From: Syntrophomonadaceae bacterium
Lineage (GTDB): Bacteria > Bacillota > Dethiobacteria > DTU022
Length of the DNA stretch: 64,000 bases
Direction of reading: 5' to 3'
Assembly (NCBI GenBank): GCA_007121075.1
Contig: SKMK01000024.1
Span: forward strand, 17,813 to 81,812
Shown: in pieces, positions 60,855 to 64,000 of the stretch
Numbering within the stretch: the first letter of the stretch is position 1
Layout of the letters: the number at the start of each line of letters is the position of its first letter
The notes under the pieces: model-generated
Databases searched by the model: none
What the model was told of the DNA's origin: nothing
Seen by the model: only the letters and a program-made list of their open reading frames with translations
Made by a program: the position numbers and the translations under genes

Positions 60855-62021
60855 ATGAAATTAGAAGAACCGCAAGAAGTATTACTTTTAGGCCCCGGGC
60901 CCAGCCCCATCCACCCCAGGGTGTTAAAAGCTATGAGCTGGAATACGCTTGGTCACCTGGATCCGGAATTTATAGAGATCATGAATGAGGCCAAAGAGTT
61001 ATTAAAATATGTTTTTGAAACAAAGAACCAGGTTACTCTTCCAATTTCAGCTACAGGCAGCGCCGGTATGGAAGCTGCCCTGGTCAATATATTAGAACCC
61101 GGCGACAAAGCTGTGATATGTGTGAACGGTGTGTTTGGAACCAGGATGGCTGATGTTGCATCTCGCTGTGGTGCGCAGGTGATAGAGGTTGAAGCTGACT
61201 GGGGCAGTCCGATTGAGCCTGATGATGTGAAAAAAGCCCTGGAGGCAAATGATGATGTAAAAATTGTTGGCATAGTCCATGCCGAAACCTCAACAGGTGT
61301 TTTGCAGCCATTGGAGCAGATAGTTGAGCTGGCTCATCAGAATGGAGCTCTTATAGTAGTAGATACTGTTACTTCCCTGGGTGGGATACCCGTCAGTGTC
61401 GATGCCCGGGAGTTGGATGTGGTTTACAGCGGGACTCAGAAATGCTTGAGCTGTCCGCCGGGATTAGCTCCCCTAACCTTAAATGAGAAGGCTTTGTCAG
61501 TCTTCCGGTTCAGGAAAAATGTTGTTCAAAGCTGGTACCTGGATCTGACTATGTTGACCAGGTACTGGGGAGAGGAGCGCTTTTATCACCATACTGCTCC
61601 GATTAATATGATTTATGCGTTATATGAAGCATTATCAATAATAAGAGAAGAAGGGTTACAGGAGCGGTTTAAGAGGCACAAATTAAATAGCAAAGCCCTT
61701 GTAAATGGATTTGAAGCTTTGGGCCTTCAAATGTTAACCTCTGAGCCATATCGATTGCCCAGCCTCCATGCAGTTAAAATTCCAGATGGAATCTCTGATG
61801 CAGATGTCAGGAAAAAATTGCGTGCAGATTACAGGATTGAAATCGGGGGCGGGTTGGGTCCGTTTAAAGGAAACATATGGAGAGTTGGTCTCATGGGCCA
61901 CGGATCCCAGAAGGAGAATGTGAATAGGTTAATTAAAGCGCTTGGCGAAATAATGCAGCCAATGGGCTATAATTGTTCGATTGAAGAGGCCCTTTCCGCC
62001 GTATCCCGGACTTATCAGTAA
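60855..62021 (+). CDS. AGXT-like alanine-glyoxylate (or serine-pyruvate) aminotransferase
   Basis: The 388-residue class V aminotransferase opens LLGPGPSPIHPRVLKAMSWN. It has KYVFETKNQVTLPISATGSA, GMEAALVNILEPGDKAVICV, ETSTGVLQPLEQIVELAHQN and VDTVTSLGGIPVSVDA. The PLP-lysine is in VYSGTQKCLSCPPGLAP, followed by YHHTAPINMIYALYEALSII and GGLGPFKGNIWRVGLMGHGS. These stretches are close to human AGXT, which converts glyoxylate with alanine or serine to glycine. CGGAGGGATC precedes the ATG at 60855. It lies between the aspartate-type aminotransferase and the HOGA-like aldolase, 34 and 23 bases away. Confidence 0.92.
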   Translation: MKLEEPQEVLLLGPGPSPIHPRVLKAMSWNTLGHLDPEFIEIMNEAKELLKYVFETKNQVTLPISATGSAGMEAALVNILEPGDKAVICVNGVFGTRMADVASRCGAQVIEVEADWGSPIEPDDVKKALEANDDVKIVGIVHAETSTGVLQPLEQIVELAHQNGALIVVDTVTSLGGIPVSVDARELDVVYSGTQKCLSCPPGLAPLTLNEKALSVFRFRKNVVQSWYLDLTMLTRYWGEERFYHHTAPINMIYALYEALSIIREEGLQERFKRHKLNSKALVNGFEALGLQMLTSEPYRLPSLHAVKIPDGISDADVRKKLRADYRIEIGGGLGPFKGNIWRVGLMGHGSQKENVNRLIKALGEIMQPMGYNCSIEEALSAVSRTYQ

Positions 62022-62044
62022 TATATGGAGGTATTGATAAAACT

Positions 62045-62923
62045 ATGAAACTTAAGGGTGTTTACGCTCCTATTCCTACTGTATTTAATGATGGTGAAAT
62101 TGTATACGAAGAACTTAAGAATAACCTGGCAAAGTGGGGAAAAACCATGCTGGAGGGCCTGGTAGTCCTGGGTTCCAATGGTGAATTTGTTTTGCTGGAT
62201 GAAGATGAGAAGGTTGAATTGACAGCTTTTGTGAGAGAGAACTATCCAGCTGAAAAACCGGTTATTGCCGGAACTGGTTGTGAATCTACCCGGGCTACGA
62301 TAAGACTGACAAATAAATGTGCCGAAGCGGGAGTTGATGCGGCCTTAATCCTGACCCCTTCATATTATAAGGGAAGTATGACAGATGAAGCATTGAAAGC
62401 TTTCTTCACTGATGTAGCTGATGCTTCCAATGTGCCGGTAATTCTTTACAATATGCCCCGGAATACTGGAGTAAATATGTCTGCAGCCCTGGTTTCAGAA
62501 CTCTCAGAACACCCCAATATTATTGGCATTAAAGATTCATCCGGCAATATTGTCCAAATAGCAGCCATTATTGCTGACTCTTCGCCTAATTTTTCTGTTT
62601 TCGCCGGCTCAGGCAGCTTTTTATATGCTTCTCTTTGCCTGGGAGCCACCGGGGGGACCCTTGCTGTTGCCAATATACTGGCGGACAAATGTTTTCAAAT
62701 TGTAGATTTGTTCAATCAGGGCCGGTATGAAGAAGCGAAAATGATTCAGTTTAAAATACTGGAAGCAAATGCGGCTGTAACTTCCCGGTGGGGAATAGCC
62801 GGATTGAAGGCGGCAATGGATTTGGTGGGATATTTTGGCGGTGAGGTAAGAAAGCCGTTAATTAACCTTTCAGATCAAAACAGGGAAGAAATGAAGAAGA
62901 TATTGAAAAAAGTGGGAGTTTAA
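62045..62923 (+). CDS. HOGA1-like 4-hydroxy-2-oxoglutarate aldolase (DapA/NAL superfamily)
   Basis: The 292-residue aldolase belongs to the dihydrodipicolinate synthase fold. The loop GSNGEFVLLDEDEK replaces the usual GTTGE of DapA. The Schiff-base Lys is in IIGIKDSSGNIVQIAAI and the Tyr in VILYNMPRNTG. ILTPSYYKGSMTDEALKAFF and ILEANAAVTSRWGIAGLKAA, then MDLVGYFGGEVRKPL, are nearly the human HOGA1 pattern. This predicts cleavage of 4-hydroxy-2-oxoglutarate to pyruvate and glyoxylate, rather than lysine synthesis. The neighbouring AGXT-like gene is consistent. The ribosome site is ATGGAGG. Confidence 0.92.
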   Translation: MKLKGVYAPIPTVFNDGEIVYEELKNNLAKWGKTMLEGLVVLGSNGEFVLLDEDEKVELTAFVRENYPAEKPVIAGTGCESTRATIRLTNKCAEAGVDAALILTPSYYKGSMTDEALKAFFTDVADASNVPVILYNMPRNTGVNMSAALVSELSEHPNIIGIKDSSGNIVQIAAIIADSSPNFSVFAGSGSFLYASLCLGATGGTLAVANILADKCFQIVDLFNQGRYEEAKMIQFKILEANAAVTSRWGIAGLKAAMDLVGYFGGEVRKPLINLSDQNREEMKKILKKVGV

Positions 62924-62937
62924 TAAGTAGGAGTTTA

Positions 62938-63999
62938 ATGATGAAGAAAGTCAAAATCTGCCTTTCAGGTTTGGGAAATGTAGGTCGACATTTTGTAAGC
63001 CTTTTAATTGAACGGCGCGGTTTATTGCAAAGCAAGTATGGTTTGGATATTGAACTTTTTGCAGTTTCATGTTCAGACGGGGGAATAGTTTCATCTTCTC
63101 CTCTTGATTTGGAAACTGTTTATAGCCATTCACGCCAGCAATCCTGGACTTCATCATTTCCCGGGCAAGGAAAAGATGATCTTGAAGGATGGCAAATTAT
63201 AGAGAAATCGCAGGCTGATGTTTTGATAGAAGCAACCCCCACAGATTTGAAAAGCGGCGAGCCGGGGATGACGAACTTAAAAACAGCGATTGAAAAGGGA
63301 ATGGATATTGTAACCTTAACCAAGGGGGCCCTGGTAAAAGATTTTTCAGGCCTCATGGAACTTTCTAAAGCCAAAGGTATAGTAATAAAGTTTTCTGGAG
63401 CTACAGCTGCTGCTTTACCGACAATTGACATGGCCGATTTTTGCCTGGCAGGGTCAACTGTAAAAAGTATCAAAGGGATATTAAATGGCACAACAAATTT
63501 CATTTTAACAAAAATGACACAAGAGGGGATCGACTATGAAACAGCGCTAAAGGAAGCTCAAGAACTGGGGATAGCTGAACCAAAACCTGATTTGGATGTT
63601 CAAGGCTGGGATACGGCTGCCAAGATAATAATCTTAAGTAATGCTATCTATGGTGCTGCTCTATCGATGGATGATATTCCGGTATCCGGGATAGATAAAA
63701 TTGATTCACAAATGTTAGAAAAGGCTTTCAGCGAAGGTAAAAAAGTAAAACTGATTGGAGAAAGCAGATTAAATGAATCAAATGATAAGCATGGCCAGGG
63801 TCAGATGCATGTTTCGGTTGCTCCAACTCCAATCGAAGCCGATCATGTTTTAGCAGCTGTTGACGGAACTACCAAGGCAATTCATTTTGAAACAGATACG
63901 CTGGGTGATCTTACCGTGATAGGTGGGAAGTCTAATCCACGGGCTGCAGCGGCAGCGGCTTTAAAAGACCTTGTTAATATAACAAGGGAAGGTAGGTGA
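62938..63999 (+). CDS. Homoserine-dehydrogenase-like NAD(P)-dependent oxidoreductase
   Basis: The 353-residue protein has a Rossmann NAD-binding start, KICLSGLGNVGRHFVSLLIE. It then shows GMDIVTLTKGALVKDFSGLM and the catalytic core VKSIKGILNGTTNFILTKM, followed by ALKEAQELGIAEPKPDLDVQ with the Asp-Lys site and DTAAKIIILSNAIYG. It has no aspartokinase or ACT domain. In its operon it may reduce or oxidise a semialdehyde or hydroxy acid rather than serve methionine and threonine synthesis. The GGAG site fits either the ATG at 62938 or that at 62941. It ends one base before the window edge. Confidence 0.88.
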   Translation: MMKKVKICLSGLGNVGRHFVSLLIERRGLLQSKYGLDIELFAVSCSDGGIVSSSPLDLETVYSHSRQQSWTSSFPGQGKDDLEGWQIIEKSQADVLIEATPTDLKSGEPGMTNLKTAIEKGMDIVTLTKGALVKDFSGLMELSKAKGIVIKFSGATAAALPTIDMADFCLAGSTVKSIKGILNGTTNFILTKMTQEGIDYETALKEAQELGIAEPKPDLDVQGWDTAAKIIILSNAIYGAALSMDDIPVSGIDKIDSQMLEKAFSEGKKVKLIGESRLNESNDKHGQGQMHVSVAPTPIEADHVLAAVDGTTKAIHFETDTLGDLTVIGGKSNPRAAAAAALKDLVNITREGR

Positions 64000-64000
64000 G

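Noticed and set aside
1..64000. CRISPR arrays, tRNA or rRNA genes
   Set aside because: No regularly spaced direct repeats, cloverleaf-like GTTCRANYC signatures or rRNA-like stretches were noticed on either strand by eye.

Overview
The window looks like a chromosomal stretch of an anaerobic Bacillota (Clostridia-type, probably syntrophic or acetogenic) bacterium. The evidence is strong AGGAGG ribosome sites, frequent TTG and GTG starts, ferredoxin-type redox proteins, a C_GCAxxG_C_C protein, a beta-keto acid cleavage enzyme, a GEMM-I riboswitch and a predicted selenoprotein. No rRNA, tRNA, CRISPR array or intact mobile element was found.

Layout. 1-7.3 kb: a fatty-acid oxidation fusion (hydroxyacyl-CoA dehydrogenase plus enoyl-CoA hydratase), Pcm, a hotdog thioesterase, an unknown membrane protein, an SfsA fused to a GIY-YIG-like DUF123 domain, and RlpA. 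7.5-9 kb is a decayed zone holding a frameshifted PIF1-like helicase remnant, a HepT-like protein without an obvious catalytic motif and a FeoB gate fragment. 9-15.5 kb: a MoxR/VWA pair, iron-sulfur proteins, a DUF169 protein, a broken molbindin gene and an HpcH/HpaI aldolase. 15.6-24.8 kb: an M23 peptidase with a G5 region, a phosphatase, TenA, a PII-like protein with an antiporter, a cold-shock protein, an IS256 transposase stub, an amino-acid racemase, a divergent PurC-like protein, a secreted protein, Smr and BKACE. 25-31 kb: thiM-thiE under a TPP riboswitch, an MFS carrier, GDPD and HAD phosphatases. 31-38 kb: a small UGA-containing CC/Se-type selenoprotein, a C_GCAxxG_C_C protein, a B12-domain mutase-like protein with no canonical start codon at its apparent 5' end, and a GldA-like protein lacking a zinc ligand.

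38-52 kb carries cell-surface and signalling genes. These are a CHAP-dockerin protein, a secreted tandem-repeat protein preceded by a consensus promoter and a c-di-GMP-I (GEMM-I) riboswitch, a second copy of a small secreted module first seen near 23 kb, and a PAS-GGDEF-HD-GYP protein predicted to make and/or break c-di-GMP. 50-58 kb has CtpA, Sir2, a DUF815 ATPase and a YhaO/YhaN-like (SbcDC-like) nuclease pair.

The last 6 kb (57.9-64 kb) is visibly more A/T-rich and forms one tight operon. It encodes an IclR regulator fused to a glutamate-racemase-like domain, a class I aminotransferase, an AGXT-like aminotransferase, an aldolase resembling human HOGA1, and a homoserine-dehydrogenase-like oxidoreductase. 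The order suggests catabolism of a 4-hydroxyglutamate-like amino acid to pyruvate plus glyoxylate and then glycine. I regard this operon and the selenoprotein as the most notable items. Functions are inferred by reading motifs; no database search was run.
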